Assembly: GCA_020796225.1 (NCBI GenBank)
Contig: CM036755.1
Coordinates: 63,374,652 to 63,438,651 of the forward strand
Source of the DNA: Arion vulgaris
Lineage: Eukaryota; Mollusca; Gastropoda; Stylommatophora; Arionidae
Reading direction: 5' to 3'
DNA: 64,000 nt
In this document: piece after piece, positions 34,438 through 44,479 of the stretch
Layout: each line of letters starts with the position of its first letter
How positions within the stretch are numbered: the stretch's first letter is position 1
Notes under the pieces: model-generated
What the model saw: only the letters and a program-made list of their open reading frames with translations
The model's database searches: none
What the model was told of the DNA's origin: nothing
Position numbers and translations under genes: made by a program

Positions 34438-34880
34438 CCAAAAAAAAGTACTTGGCTGTAGTTTGTTGACGGTTTCGTCCTAATTGGGGTTTTAAAGGGG
34501 ATGAGAGAGACAGGAAAAAAAAAGAGAGAGAGAGAGACAGAGAGAAAGAAAGCGAGAGAGAGAGAGAGAGAGAGAGAGAAATAGAAAAGGAAGTGCAAAA
34601 TTTTCCAAGAAAATTTTCCACATTTTCCCCACTAAGATATCAATTTGAATGGTTGCATAATTATAAGGATGTTTAATTTGACACGGGACAGTATACACCC
34701 GCTGGAATGCTAAATGAATAACGTTCTCAACGGGATGCATAAGCTTTCCATCCAAACAAGAGGTTCAAATTTATTACGAATAATATACATATATTAACAT
34801 GAACTGCTAAATGACTAATGTTGAGGTGTTGAGTGAGATCAATAACAAGAAAGCTTATCATCAATATAAGAAAGAGGCAG
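34438..34880. other. Non-coding with a (GA)n tract
   Basis: (AGAG)n at 34520-34580; no gene. Confidence 0.6.
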
Positions 34881-35118
34881 TCATCATTTTTTGGGCATGG
34901 GATGAGGAGGGGAGGTTTAGAAAAACATTATGACAAAAGGTATAATCGAGGGTAGACGAGACAGAGGAAGACAGAGAGAGACAATTCTGGATAGCCTGAC
35001 TTCATGGCACAGTAGAGCGTCAACATCTGAGTTGAGAGCAAACACCAAAGACAGAGATTTTTGGAGATCCATGATCGCATGCCAGCCGACACGGCACCAG
35101 ATGATGATATTTTAAATG
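34881..35118 (+). mobile_element. LINE-E-like C-terminal scrap
   Basis: GIIEGRRDRGRQRETILDSL, ...TSELRANTKDRDFWRSMIA and a CATGCCAGCCGACACGGCAC end, comparable with 62560-62740. Confidence 0.7.
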
Positions 35119-35134
35119 GTGGACGAAGATCAAC

Positions 35135-35465
35135 ATTTCCTTCCTTTTTTTTCTTTTTTCCAATCTTGCTTTGCCTCACAGCGTCAGGATAAGTGATTTA
35201 GAACGGGCTTTTGTGTGCGCTTTATAAACATTGTCTGTTTTTCTAATTCTGAAGTCCACCTTTGTGGCCGGCCTTTTACTTTGTATCCATTAGGAAGTAA
35301 CATTGCTCTTTTGAAGTGCATTTTCTGTTGATAATCTTCTTATGTGGCCGACCCATTTAAATTATCGTGTCTCAGTACTGATGTGTACCCACTTTTTCTG
35401 ATGTCTGTTGAACCAGTCTCTTCTGTTACCCCATCATTCTACGTAGATTCATCATATCAAAGTGA
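35135..35465 (-). mobile_element. LINE-C 3' end
   Basis: Same block as 13069-13430, minus strand: CACAGCGTCAGG, GTGGCCGGCCTTTTACTTTG, CCCACTTTTTCTGATGTCTG. Confidence 0.78.
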
Positions 35466-35868
35466 GTTAATAAAAGTTGACTTCTAAAATTATCGATAGG
35501 AAGAATTATCAGTATCGACAGATGGAACGGAACAGATTCCGAAACATGTCCTGCAAGACTGTTCTTCCCTTTTGAGCTGAGAAGCAATATGTGAGTTGAA
35601 AGCACACAAATCGATCTGAAAACTAAACTTTTTGGGGTACATGATAGACATTAAACTGACTGCCTAGTTTGTTGTTCATATTGATTAACTTCCTTAGGTA
35701 TCACGCCAAAACCTTGTTTCTGCGCGCTGTATTTAAGAATACATTTTTCAAGCGAGAGTGCTGGGAACAAAATCCATTATACGTTTGTAATGTTAAGCAC
35801 CAGAACAATAAAATAAATCTTGGCAATAATTTTGTTTCCATCTGATCAGTTATCAGATATCAGAGTGC
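35466..35868. other. Non-coding
   Basis: No gene or repeat recognised. Confidence 0.5.
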
Positions 35869-35946
35869 TATCATAACGTTCCGAACATGTCCATAGGTGC
35901 TCCGCCCCCAACAAATCCAGCAGCGTCCATCGGCCCAACACGCCAG
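35869..35946 (-). mobile_element. LINE-G extreme 3' end
   Basis: CGAACATGTCCATAGGTGCT and CAACAAATCCAGCAGCGTCC correspond to the WTCPKC end of LINE-G. Confidence 0.68.
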
Positions 35947-36189
35947 TTCGATGTTGATTAATTGGTATGTCTTTCTTTTCGGGCTGCACCAATATTGTTT
36001 TGATCTGATGTTCTGTTTATGAGATTTTATCGGAAATTTGGTACTGCTAGTACTGTTTATTAATGCAAGAACATGGGTGGGGGAGAGGAGATCAGGAAAA
36101 GATAGCATTGAATAGGCGGACTTGGAAGGCCCTGTTTGGGGACCTATGCCCCCCCTCCCTAGGGCGAATGTGAAGAAATGTACTTTTAT

Positions 36190-36460
36190 CCGAAGGCTAG
36201 TCCTATTTTATGAGTTAAGCGCATGACCACTTAATAAGAATGCATCCAAACTCCGCAGTATACAGTCTTCTACAACAGAACATCGGGAAAGAAGGCAAGA
36301 GGAGACCACGAAGAGATGGTTAGATGGCATAGCAGAATCCTGTGAAAGAGCAAAAAAAACAATCACCCAAGCCACCAGAACAGCGCAAGACAAAAACAGA
36401 AACCACGACACTGGGCAACAACCCGTAGCAGTGTGACGACAAAAGAAGAAAAAGAAGAAG
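36190..36460 (+). mobile_element. LINE 3' end, family uncertain
   Basis: Frame-shifted HLIRMHPNSAVYSLLQQNIG, then GKRRPRRDGLDGIAESCERA and AQDKNRNHD, ending (GAA)n. This is the general LINE C-terminal pattern GHVxRM...RPxxRWxDxI...AxDR. Confidence 0.65.
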
Positions 36461-36799
36461 CGCAATGACTAGAGATTGGAAGAAAATAAAAGGTGCCATA
36501 AACAGAAATAGTTTGAGATCCACTAACTACACATTGCTGTTAGTTTCTTGTCCGTACTTCACGTCTCGATGTGTACATATTATTTCATGTTTGGTCATTC
36601 TGTTAACTGTTTTTGCAAAAGGATCTTTTCCCGGATACTGTTTCTTTTATGTTAATGATCTTTTAAATTATATGTTTGCAAGTATACGGGGTGCTGTGAT
36701 GTAAGTAGGTATGTTTAATATGCGTCAGTGTGTACATTATCTATGTATGTATACACGCCCCTATTTTGCATGTATTTATGTATGTATGTATGTATGATA

Positions 36800-37000
36800 A
36801 AAGCCGACGGATTGACCCCCATTGCACCTGGTTTTACCCAATATGGCTCGGTCCCTCTCCGCAGAAATGGCACGCCACCTGCCGAGTGTATTGCACAAAG
36901 CACGAACTCCGTAGCTCCGGCAACAATTTGGGATCTATGGAAAAGCTGCACTTGTGAACAGAAAGGCGTGCCCAGATTCGAACCACGACCTTCGACAGTT
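36800..37000 (-). mobile_element. SINE-T
   Basis: CCATTGCACCTGGTTTTACC, GCACGAACTCCGTAGCTCCG and a B-box-like block at 36975-36995 (TTCGAACCACGACC on plus). Confidence 0.75.
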
Positions 37001-37262
37001 TCGGGGTCCGGGGCAAACCGTGGCAGTTCAAAATCGAGAAGAACAGGCTGGAAAGCCGCTGCCTGGGCAAAATTCATCAGAAAAGATTAAACCTAAAATT
37101 ATTACAAAAATATTCCACTATCTTCAAAATTACATTTGGGACCTCGTCGATGCTACGGAGTTCGTACTGCAGCTGGACCCTTTGTAAGAGATCGTAGCAG
37201 CACACATGGTTACTCACCGAAGTGCAATGATGATGGTCCATCAATCAATCAATCAATCAATC
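37001..37262 (-). mobile_element. SINE-R with (ATCA)n tail
   Basis: TGGCAGTTCAAAATCGAGAA, GCTACGGAGTTCGTACTGCA, TGGTTACTCACCGAAGTGCA, then CAATCAATCAATCAATCAA. Fused to SINE-T without a gap. Confidence 0.78.
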
Positions 37263-37303
37263 GAGCCTCGATCACAAAGATTACCCGCTTCAAACTCTAG
37301 GTT

Positions 37304-37425
37304 CAGTTTAAAGCAAATTTGTTCCTCTAGATTTTACGAGCATAAAAATAGACCTCACCGTTCAGAAAGCAACGACACACCACTGAACGATAAGTGGTGC
37401 CTATAAATTAACGACTCGTTTAATG
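37304..37425. repeat. Dispersed repeat V
   Basis: AAAATAGACCTCACCGTTCA and CACTGAACGATAAGTGGTGC. Confidence 0.65.
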
Positions 37426-37429
37426 GTTG

Positions 37430-37675
37430 ATGGCAGTTTCTTTTTATTTCTTCGTTCTTTACGACCAATTTTAATATCTTTTGTGATATGTTTGATCTTT
37501 CATGAATGTGTATAGTTGCACATTGGTTTGTAGGCCCTAAACGCATAGATTTACACATTTAGGACTAAATGTCTTACGCATCCGATTTCAGCCAAATCAT
37601 TAGTCGACCTAGACCTGCGTGACAGGTAACAGTGGTTCTATTCTTTACACCCCAAATTTGGCCCCTAAACCTCGT
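37430..37675 (-). mobile_element. SINE-1
   Basis: Minus-strand copy: CCAAATTTGGGGTGTAAAGA head, eroded core, TAGGGCCTACAAACCAATGT, then AATTGGTCGTAAAGAACG. Confidence 0.82.
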
Positions 37676-37859
37676 GGAATGACGAAGTTCTGTAAAGAAG
37701 GCCACGATTATCCTAAACATCTGACGTTTTTCGAAGGTCAGATGTTCCGCCACCGCTGTCGTCATATTAAAACATTTATCATATCCCGAATCAATCTTTA
37801 AGGTATTTTTCCCATTATTTGCCGGGACGCCTCCCACCATAATTTTCTCCGACCCTTCG

Positions 37860-38362
37860 TGTTTTGTTCTTCTTCTTCACCTTTCAACTCCCAACGGAGC
37901 AGGTCTTCAACAAACTTTTTCCATTGCCCTTCTCTCTGCCATCCCTTCCAATTTTTTCAATTTTTTCCTATCCTTAATATCAGCCCCATCTCTCTTGTCC
38001 AGGTCTGTTTAGGTCTCCCCATCTCTTTCCCTGCGGGTCCCAAAACAGTGCCTGTCTTGCAATGCTTCCAGTGGGTCTTCTCAATGTATGTCCTATCCAT
38101 CACCAGCATCTCTTCCTTAGCTTTTTCTCCGCTGGTATCTGCTTAGTTCTTTCTCGTTCCTCGTTCGTAATCTTATCATACCATCTCAGTCCTTCTATTC
38201 TACGAAACATCCATTTATGAAGGTCGTGGTTTTTTGTTGGTTTATTTTGTTGTCTTCCATGTTTCGAGCCAAGTATAGCACTGACTTACATTTGATTGAA
38301 AGATTCTCAGCTTTGTGTTTGTTTTGATTCCTTTTACTTCTATATCTTACTCAATGCAAAAA
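37860..38362 (-). mobile_element. LINE-A 3' end
   Basis: Inverted partner of 63330-63830: CTTCTTCTTCACCTTTCAAC, GTCTTCAACAAACTTTTTCC, CTTATCATACCATCTCAGTC. Confidence 0.86.
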
Positions 38363-39053
38363 GTTTCTTTCTTTTCGTGTTTTTATATTCCCAAAATACT
38401 TCAATTTTATAACTCCTTATATGTATCTTCACCCAATTATAATACATACAATAAGTGAATGTTCACAACGAAATTGTTTAAACGTAGCATTGAAATGATC
38501 GCAAATTGTGAACACTTGACAACCAACACATACAGGATTTAATTGAGACAAGACATCACAAAAAAACATCGTTACGTTGAAGATTAGTTTTAAAAAATGC
38601 TTACTCTGATTAAAACTTTAGCTAGACCACGAGAGCACATTACTGCTCTGTTTATCTTCAAAACTTGGGGAGTCCTGATTTAATTTATTGCATGTTTTGT
38701 TTATATTTACAAAAAAATTAGAAAATTTTAGATAATTTTGGTGTTTATACAAACAGCTACATTTTGCTTGATAAAAAACTTTGGGAGAAACGTTGTTTCG
38801 TATTGTTATTGTTTTTGTATTTTGTAAAACTACAGTACTTTGTTATTACATGTTTCGGCAAACAGTTACAAGGATATCGTTAAATATATGCTCATTAGTT
38901 CCGCTTAATAAAATTACATTGCCTTGTTATAGCAAATATGATATGCTTTTCAATTATCTTTACTGCATGAAAATCGTAACATAATTTTATTATTTTATTA
39001 TTCTTGTTCTGGGAAAGTTACATACCAACCACTTGTTAAACACACTGGTAGTC
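38363..39053. other. Non-coding IR2 sequence with the empty LINE-E site
   Basis: TATGCTCATT at 38887-38896 is the single uninterrupted copy of the target duplicated around LINE-E at 61545-62756. 38768-38805 carries the CTTGATAAA...GAAACGTTG motif. Most of a SINE-2 and the LINE-C tail present in the other arm are missing around 39020-39050. Confidence 0.78.
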
Positions 39054-39370
39054 GATACCAAGGCATTCTTGTCAGGTGTCCAAACCATTTAATCTGTTGT
39101 TCTTTTTTGAATTGCATGACTGGTTTCACATCCAGTCTTCTTCTGATTTCTTCATTTCTAATTTTGTCTCTATTGTCACACCTGCAGCTTTTCTAAGGCA
39201 CCTCATCTCTGTCGTTATGATTTTTCGATCAGTAGCTGCTGTTATTGGCCATGTTTGACACTGGTAACATAGTATTGGCCAGAAAATCGTTCTTATGAGA
39301 TTTGCTTTAGTTGTTAGCGGTATCTCTGTGTGACAACAGTGGTTTTAACTGCCCCAGTACCTGGTTAGCT
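39054..39370 (-). mobile_element. LINE-C 3' part
   Basis: Partner of 60600-60920: CAGGTGTCCAAACCATTTAA (minus IKWFGHLT), GGCCATGTTTGACACTGGTA, CCAGTACCTGGTTAGC. Confidence 0.85.
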
Positions 39371-39480
39371 TTATCATCATTGCACTTCGGTGAGTAACCA
39401 TTTTGCTTTAATCTATTTTCTGCACAGAACGATTTCAGCGGCAGTGCAGATCTTCGTGAAATAGGAGATACTTGAAGTTA
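39371..39480 (-). mobile_element. SINE-R 3' fragment
   Basis: ATCATCATTGCACTTCGGTG and GCAGAACGATTTCAGCGGC-like block, ending before a GATTGATTGATT run that begins the next copy. Confidence 0.72.
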
Positions 39481-39504
39481 TGTTGATGATATTATTTCAG
39501 ACTG

Positions 39505-39945
39505 GATTGATTGATTAATAGGACAATCATCATTGCACTTTGGTGAGTAACCATGTGGTGCTTCATTCTCTTTTCAACAAAGAAAGATCTCAGCGGTAGT
39601 GCATGAACTCTATCGCACCTGCGAGGGTCACAGATGTAATTTAGAAGATTGTGAAAATATTTTGTAAGAATTATATTTTAAAAATCTTTTCAATGAATTT
39701 AATGGTAGCGGTTTTACAGTCTGCTCTTCTCAATTGTGAGCTGCCAAGGGTTCTTTTACGCTCAACACTAACAAGGAACCTACGTTTTATCGTTCGTCTC
39801 CTACAGGACTAGGAACTCGATCTCAGCTACACAGAAATCAGGGAATCTTTGGGAAAATATCTCGATGGCTACACGAGGAAGCAAACGTAGTACCTTTGTA
39901 ACGAGAGGCAAGCACCTAGTCTCTACGCCACAGAGACTGTGACTA
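39505..39945 (-). mobile_element. SINE-R, longest copy
   Basis: Reading leftward on the minus strand: tRNA-like end near 39940 (GTAGAGACTAGGTGCTTGCC), CTGTAGGAGACGAACGATAA, GCCAAGG...TTGGCAGCTCACAATTG, a GGTGCGATAGAGTTCATGCA block, GGTTACTCACCAAAGTGCAA, then (ATCA)n. Use as the family reference. Confidence 0.75.
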
Positions 39946-40182
39946 AGCGGTTAGTCGCTACGCGTCCGGAAGATCGTTGGTTCGAATCCGGACCGCGACG
40001 TTCTGTTCCCGTATGTATTTTTTCAGAGATTCCTAGGATTGTTGCCGGAGCTACGTAAGTCGTGCTTTGTGCAATAATATCGACAAATGGCGTGCTATTT
40101 CTACAGAGAGAGACCAAGACATATGGGGTAAAACCCGGTACAGTGAGTCTCCGGCTTATAACCCTTTATCTGTTTCTTTGTT
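39935..40182 (+). mobile_element. SINE-T, best-preserved copy
   Basis: tRNA-like head 39940-40000: GTGACTAAGCGGTTAGTCGC (A box) and TTGGTTCGAATCCGGACCGC (B box). Body CCTAGGATTGTTGCCGGAGC, GTGCTTTGTGCAATAATATC, GGCGTGCTATTTCTACAGAG; end GGGTAAAACCCGGTACAGTG. Lies just before receptor exon 1. Confidence 0.85.
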
Positions 40183-40249
40183 AGCATCTTGCTTTTGTTA
40201 ATCAACATACATTTTGTCCTTCCTAGGTTCCTACTTCAGGTATATAAGA

Positions 40250-40499
40250 ATGGATTTCAACAACTGCACAAACATCACCAACATTAGTTTCTCTGTAGAG
40301 GAATACCTCCAGGGCCTTCAAGAAGACGCAAACTTCATCATGATACCAGCGATTTGTCTTTGCTTATTTATCGTCATTGGGCCTCTTGGAAACTCTTGAT
40401 ACTGTTCATTTACTCAAAGAAATTGAAACATAAGCCAACTACAATATTGTTGATGTTTATTGCAAGTTTTGATCTTGTTGCTAATGTGGAGCATACCAA
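40250..40499 (+). pseudogene. Class A GPCR exon 1 (N-terminus, TM1, TM2), plus-strand copy
   Basis: Seen: ATG at 40250 opens MDFNNCTNITNIS, a short extracellular N-terminus with at least two N-glycosylation sequons (NCT, NIT). TM1 is AICLCLFIVIGPLGNS, carrying the GN motif of rhodopsin-type receptors. One missing T after GNS breaks the frame; beyond it, LILFIYSKKLKHKPTT gives intracellular loop 1 and LLMFIASFDLVAN gives TM2 with its conserved Asp. The donor is GTAAGT at 40500. The end reads IP before the donor, which fits exon 2 starting with SEMVT. Exon 2 survives only as a stump at 44011 and no exon 3 follows on this strand. An upstream in-frame ATG at 40214 is possible but sits in sequence that differs from the partner arm. 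Confidence 0.85.
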
Positions 40500-41204
40500 G
40501 TAAGTATTAATTCTTGATTTGTAGTCATTTTATCTATTTATTGTAGTGTTTTTATCCATTTTATTGCAAGAAGTCTTCTCCCTCTCTCTCTCTCTCCTTC
40601 CCTCTCTCTCTGCCTTTAAACCCGGAATTGGGCATATACCTCAACCAACTCATGCTACGTCTTTCTATCTCTATCTATCTCCTTCAGCTCCCTCCATATC
40701 CTCTTTATATTGTTATCTCTGCCTCCAAAACTCGTCTCCGTGTATTTCTGGTCTCCCCTTCTTTCGCTGTCCCTGCGGGTTCTAGGAAAGGACCCTTCTT
40801 GTTATATTAACCTCAGGTTTATTGCAAGTAAATATTGTCATTTTGATTTGAATTAATTTTTATCTATTTATTGGACGTAACTATTGTGACTGATTTGTAG
40901 CCAATTTTATCCATTTACTGCAATTAAACATTGACACCTTTCCCCTCCTCCCCTTTCTAACCCTCCCATATATCCCAGTAAATATTGACACTATTGTCAA
41001 TCTATCCCAGTAAATATTAGCTTTTTATTTTATACACTGATACTTTCTTCGCAATCTATCCCAGTAAATATTACTACTTTGTTCGAAATAGTTTTGATCA
41101 CCCTGCTACAATTAAATATTCTATTTGAATTCATTTTTAGCAATCTTGTGTCAATTAGATATTGTTGATTTATCGTTGTACGTCCCTGCCTATGTGTTAC
41201 TGAC
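40500..41204. other. Receptor intron 1 with AT-rich imperfect tandem sequence
   Basis: CT-rich run at 40575-40610; TCTATCCCAGTAAATATT recurs three times at 40970-41075. Mirrored at 58790-59470. Confidence 0.65.
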
Positions 41205-41605
41205 GCTTGCAAAGAGAAGCAAAGAATAGTAAAACTGCAACCTACAAGGCATGTCGTAAGAGGAGACCAAGGTAGAGACCTAGGAAAGTTGCAGTATTTA
41301 ATAAAACATGTAGGCGCATAACTTGCACAACGTATAATCGCTCTTAGGCTTAGATCACATCAGTGGCGGCTCGTCATTAAGGGCCAGTGAGGTTGGGATC
41401 CACCAAAATAATGTGTAACGTGTATTTATTATTTTATAATTAAACATAACCTTACCCAAACCATGATTTTTCCTGAAAATTTGTGGCTTGGCCCACCAAC
41501 AAAAAATGAGAGCGAGCCGCCACTGATCACATACAGATCACAAAGAGGAGTTAAATAGTGGTCGATATAGAACGTCTGAAGAAGAGGAAGTTGTACGTGG
41601 TGAAC
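41205..41605 (+). mobile_element. SINE-2 interrupted by a MITE
   Basis: AAGCAAAGAATAGTAAAACT, core CATGTCGTAAGAGGAGACCA, GCGCATAACTTGCACAACGT on the left of the MITE, GATCACAAAGAGGAGTTAAA and GAACGTCTGAAGAAGAGG on the right. Confidence 0.88.
41361..41525. mobile_element. 165-bp MITE with terminal inverted repeats
   Basis: Begins CAGTGGCGGCTCG and ends CGAGCCGCCACTG, a perfect 13-bp terminal inverted repeat. Flanked by ATCACAT at 41354-41360 and 41526-41532. The internal GGGCCAGTGAGG and GGCTTGGCCCACC blocks are partly palindromic too. Too short to code. Present in both IR2 arms. Confidence 0.92.
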
Positions 41606-41669
41606 GTCACCTTTTTTTATTTACCTAATTATTATCACGTTTTTAAGTCATTTCATCAATCAATTTTAT

Positions 41670-41865
41670 CTTTATCTTTATCTTAACCACTTATGTGAAG
41701 CGTCGTGGGGAGAGTTAGTTTTTCCATCTTGTGCCAGGTGTGTTGCGCTTGACGTTGTCAGTCCATGCTTTCGCAGGACTCTGAGATGTTATCTATCCAT
41801 CGTGTTCTGGCCTGCCTCGTGCTCTGCGCCCTGAGTACATGTTTCAATCAATTCAACGTACATGT
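41670..41865 (-). mobile_element. LINE-C-type 3' end with (TTATC)n tail
   Basis: CTTTATCTTTATCTTAACCA tail, then GTGAAGCGTCGTGGGGAGAG and GGCAGGCC..TCGTGCTCTGCG-like block. Partner at 58170-58350; a longer relative is 47314-47897. Confidence 0.78.
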
Positions 41866-41990
41866 TTTCGTTTTATTTTGTGTATTATATCACCATTACC
41901 ACCATCATCATCACCATCGTTACTATCAGTAACACCATCATCACCACCATCATGAGCATTTTCATCATCACCACATCATCTGTAAGCAAT
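41866..41990. repeat. (CAT/CAC)n microsatellite
   Basis: Interrupted ATC/ACC triplets, mirrored at 58078-58145. Confidence 0.85.
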
Positions 41991-42179
41991 TTCTCCATAC
42001 CGCCTTCTAAGCAACGCGCAATCTCATCTATGGAACTGAGGTGATATTTCTGCCTCTCAGTAAAGTTAGTTTCAGTGTCTTTCTAAAGCATCCAATCTTT
42101 CTTTAACCATTTGTTTTCCACTTTATAATCTGTTTTGATATTCTTTGATCATTTTTTCTTAGAGTATGCCAACATATCT

Positions 42180-42700
42180 ATATCTTCTTTCTTATAATAG
42201 TTGTTGCTACTTGACTTACTACCAAATGCGAAACAAGTTAAACAAGGTAGCTTTACAAAGTAAAAAAAGAGGTACAGCTGACATTTCTGACAAAAAGGCC
42301 TTTATCAAGCAGAGAATACACGACAAACAAAATACAACCGAAATCGCAGAAACAGTGACTGAAACGATTTTTTTTTTTCCCTGATCCAGAAGCACTTGAG
42401 TTTTTCAGCTCTTTCGGCTCAGCGCCATGGAATCGTAACCTTCGGTTCGGTGCCACGAACACCGTAATTCTGGGGAATCTGTGGCTTTTTCTGCCATCCC
42501 ACGGAATAGAACCCGCACACAAGAGGGATAGTCAACCGTAGTCCAACGCGCTACGAACACGCTGAGCAGACGGGCGACTGAAACGATTAAATTCTAACTG
42601 TCTTATACACGTTGTGGGAGGAGTGGCAGGAGCGGAGAGAGGGGGAAGACGATAGCGATGTCGGTAACTCGTTTCGCTAGTATCCCGTCCGTGCGTTTCC
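42180..42700 (-). mobile_element. GC-rich element with a tRNA-like region and a GATAAAGGCC motif
   Basis: On the minus strand, 42590-42490 reads GTCTGCTCAGCGTGTTCGTA, GCGCGTTGGACTACGGTTGA and GTGCGGGTTCTATTCCGTGG, reminiscent of tRNA D-arm, anticodon arm and B box. Then CTTCGGCTCAGCGCCATGG-type blocks and TTGATAAAGGCCTTTTTGTC. Clearly GC-richer than its surroundings. Partner 57380-57835. Possibly a tRNA-derived retroposon; family unknown. Confidence 0.5.
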
Positions 42701-42704
42701 GGGG

Positions 42705-42955
42705 CTCGCAGGGGAGCAAAATAGTAACACTGCGACCTACAAGGCATGTCGTAAGAGGCGACTGAGGTGAGTGTATAGGGAAACTACCCTAGTAAATAAA
42801 AAACATCGCAGAAATCTGATGTGCTGGCCTATTTGTAGGTGCATTACTGGCACAACGAACAATCATTCTTACGATCAGATCACATACAAATCACAAATAG
42901 TGGTTTAACAAGTGATCGTTAAGGAACGTTCGAAGAAGCAGAAGAAGAAGAGCCA
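42705..42955 (+). mobile_element. SINE-2
   Basis: GGGGCTCGCAGGGGAGCAAA, core CATGTCGTAAGAGGCGACTG, GGTGCATTACTGGCACAACG, GAACGTTCGAAGAAGCAGAA. Confidence 0.9.
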
Positions 42956-43199
42956 GTGCCGCTTACTTTAGGTTCAATGCCAACTTGGGCACAAAAACAA
43001 TTCGGTTACAGTTGGATTAAATGTTTCCTGATCCTTTACTTGGAAATCTAAATTACAACTACCTCAGAAGTCAGATTAAAGCTCGTCTGAATGGCGAGGG
43101 ATACTGATGATAGGAAAAGCTAGCCTCTCTCAAAATCAGTCAGAGGTGCCAGTATTAGGTGCCCGTACTTTGAATTCATAGAGGCAAACGAAAAATAAA

Positions 43200-43715
43200 T
43201 TTATGTTTATTGTCTTATCCACATGTCCCGTGAAGCGTCGTGGGAAGCTTCAGTTTTCTACCCTGTGCCAGGTGTGCTTCTTCTTCTTCGTTCGTTTGCC
43301 AAGAACGTGTGTATACGTTGCACATTGGTTTGGTAGACCCCTAAATGCATAGACTTTTACACGTTTAGGACACGTTCATCCGATTTCCAGGTGTGCTGTA
43401 TCTGTAGTTGTTAGCCATTGATGTTGCAGGATATCTGTGATATCATCTATCCATCTGGTTCTTGGTTTTCCTCGAGTTCTGCGCTTATTTGCCGGTTGTT
43501 ATAAGCAAGGGATGGTAATAGATCTGGCTTCATTCTCATTAGATGACCGAAGCATTTTATTTGTTATCTTCTAATATGTTGGATGCATGATGGATTCCAA
43601 CGACATTTCTAATGTTCTTTTTCTCTCAATATATACCGTTCTCTAACATTAACTTCTTTTCTTAAACAACTCATTTCACATGTTGTGATTTTTGTTTTCA
43701 TTGGGATTTAGTTAG
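43200..43715 (-). mobile_element. LINE-C-type 3' end split by a SINE-1 fragment
   Basis: Minus-strand reading gives KCFGHLMRMKPDLLPS and RTRGKPRTRWIDDI-like sequence and the GAAGCTTCCCACGACGCTTC end. Interrupted at 43279-43386. Partner 56400-56880. Confidence 0.83.
43279..43386 (-). mobile_element. SINE-1 3' fragment with target duplication
   Basis: CCAGGTGTGCT at 43268-43278 and 43387-43397 flanks the insert, which contains GCCAAGAACGTGTG, GTTGCACATTGGTTTGGTAG and CGTTTAGGACACGTTCATCC. 5'-truncated before the core. Also in the right arm. Confidence 0.86.
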
Positions 43716-43970
43716 GATTCGCCTGAGTGGTTACTAGCTCAATATTTGTGGTGTAAAGAATAGAACCACTGTTACTCGCCACCATGTCGTAAGAGGTAAA
43801 AGGAGGTTTGGCTGAAATCGGATACACATGTCCTAAACGTGTAGAAGTCTATGATTTTAGGGGCCTACCAAACCAATGTGCAACGTATACAAGTTCTTGG
43901 CAAGATCAAACATATCACAAAGAGTGATTAAAATTGGTTGTAAAGAACGAACGCAAAGACGGGGAAGAAG
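43716..43970 (+). mobile_element. SINE-1
   Basis: CGCCTGAGTGGTTACTAGCT head, ACCACTGTTACTCGCCACC, GTTTGGCTGAAATCGGATAC, GGGGCCTACCAAACCAATGT, and a GAACGCAAAGACGGGGAAGA end. TTAGGATT/TTAGGGTT flanks suggest the target duplication. Partner 56115-56365. Confidence 0.87.
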
Positions 43971-44010
43971 TTAGGGTTGTGTTATCTGTATATTTTATGT
44001 TGTTCCACAG

Positions 44011-44055
44011 GCGAGATGGACTATGTTTCAATACTGGGAATCAAAAAACCCAATT
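44011..44055 (+). pseudogene. Class A GPCR exon 2, truncated plus-strand stump
   Basis: The acceptor TTGTTCCACAG ends at 44010, and the first 30 or so bases (GCGAGATGGACTATGTTTCA and AATACTGG) match minus-strand exon 2. Similarity fades over the next 20 bases and the TM3 part is missing. This is where the IR2 left arm stops. Confidence 0.8.
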
Positions 44056-44064
44056 TTTCAAAAA

Positions 44065-44395
44065 AATACATACTTTTGATATCTTTGGGGAGACTACCCC
44101 TTTGGCTGCACTGAGTGCCATGACGTCAGTTTATAAAAACTTTTAAAACAGATCGATAGTACTTGTAGTTTAGACCCCAAAGGAAACAGGGTTTCGTGTA
44201 GTGCAACACAAAATGTTTGACCTCAAGCTGAACTCAAACCCCCGGAATTTATGAGATCGTGACCAATAGCAATGGTATTATCAACTTCGCTATCGGTGAC
44301 TCCGTCTCATTGATATGATACAAAAGCTGTAGATAAATCCCATCACTTCATCTTCATATGAGACAGAGTCTTCTCTCTTTTCTTCTTTTCTCTTC
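44065..44395 (-). repeat. Extra copy of the 46240-46595 segment at the IR2/IR1 junction
   Basis: TGCACTGAGTGCCATGACGT, TTCGTGTAGTGCAACAC and CGGTGACTCCGTCTCATTGA. Ends abruptly at TTCTTTCACAG where IR1 right arm begins. Confidence 0.78.
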
Positions 44396-44479
44396 TTTCA
44401 CAGATAAGATATCTCAGTGTCGGAAACAGTGAGACAAGTCTTCCTAAGATATCTACCAGGTTTGGTTTCCGTAAACGCC

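Larger units (their letters stand above)
36515..37728. other. Segment present only in the IR2 left arm
   Basis: The right arm goes straight from the block matching 36491-36514 to the one matching 37729 onward. This extra segment holds about 270 bases without repeat identity, a GTAT microsatellite (36770-36795), SINE-T, SINE-R, repeat V and SINE-1. Confidence 0.75.
36491..44055. repeat. IR2 left arm of a second long inverted duplication
   Basis: Reverse complement of 56015-64000. The final 24 bases of the window (63977-64000) match the reverse complement of 36491-36514 exactly. Shared order: LINE-A 3' end, LINE-C 3' end, SINE-R, SINE-T, receptor exon 1, SINE-2 with a MITE, GC-rich element, SINE-2, LINE-C with SINE-1, SINE-1, start of receptor exon 2. 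The left arm has about 1.2 kb extra (36515-37728) and lacks a LINE-E. Confidence 0.92.

Noticed and set aside
34385..34621. Ser/Leu-rich hydrophobic frame resembling a membrane protein
   Set aside because: Produced by the (GA)n tract read on the minus strand.
36728..37090. 120-codon frames on both strands
   Set aside because: They span a microsatellite, SINE-T and SINE-R; no domain, and both strands are open by composition.
39935..40005. Functional tRNA gene
   Set aside because: A and B boxes are present but the acceptor stem does not close and the sequence belongs to a multi-copy SINE.
40214..40249. Upstream ATG as the true receptor start
   Set aside because: The 12 extra residues are not kept in the partner arm, and MDFNN with following sequons is a more typical receptor N-terminus.
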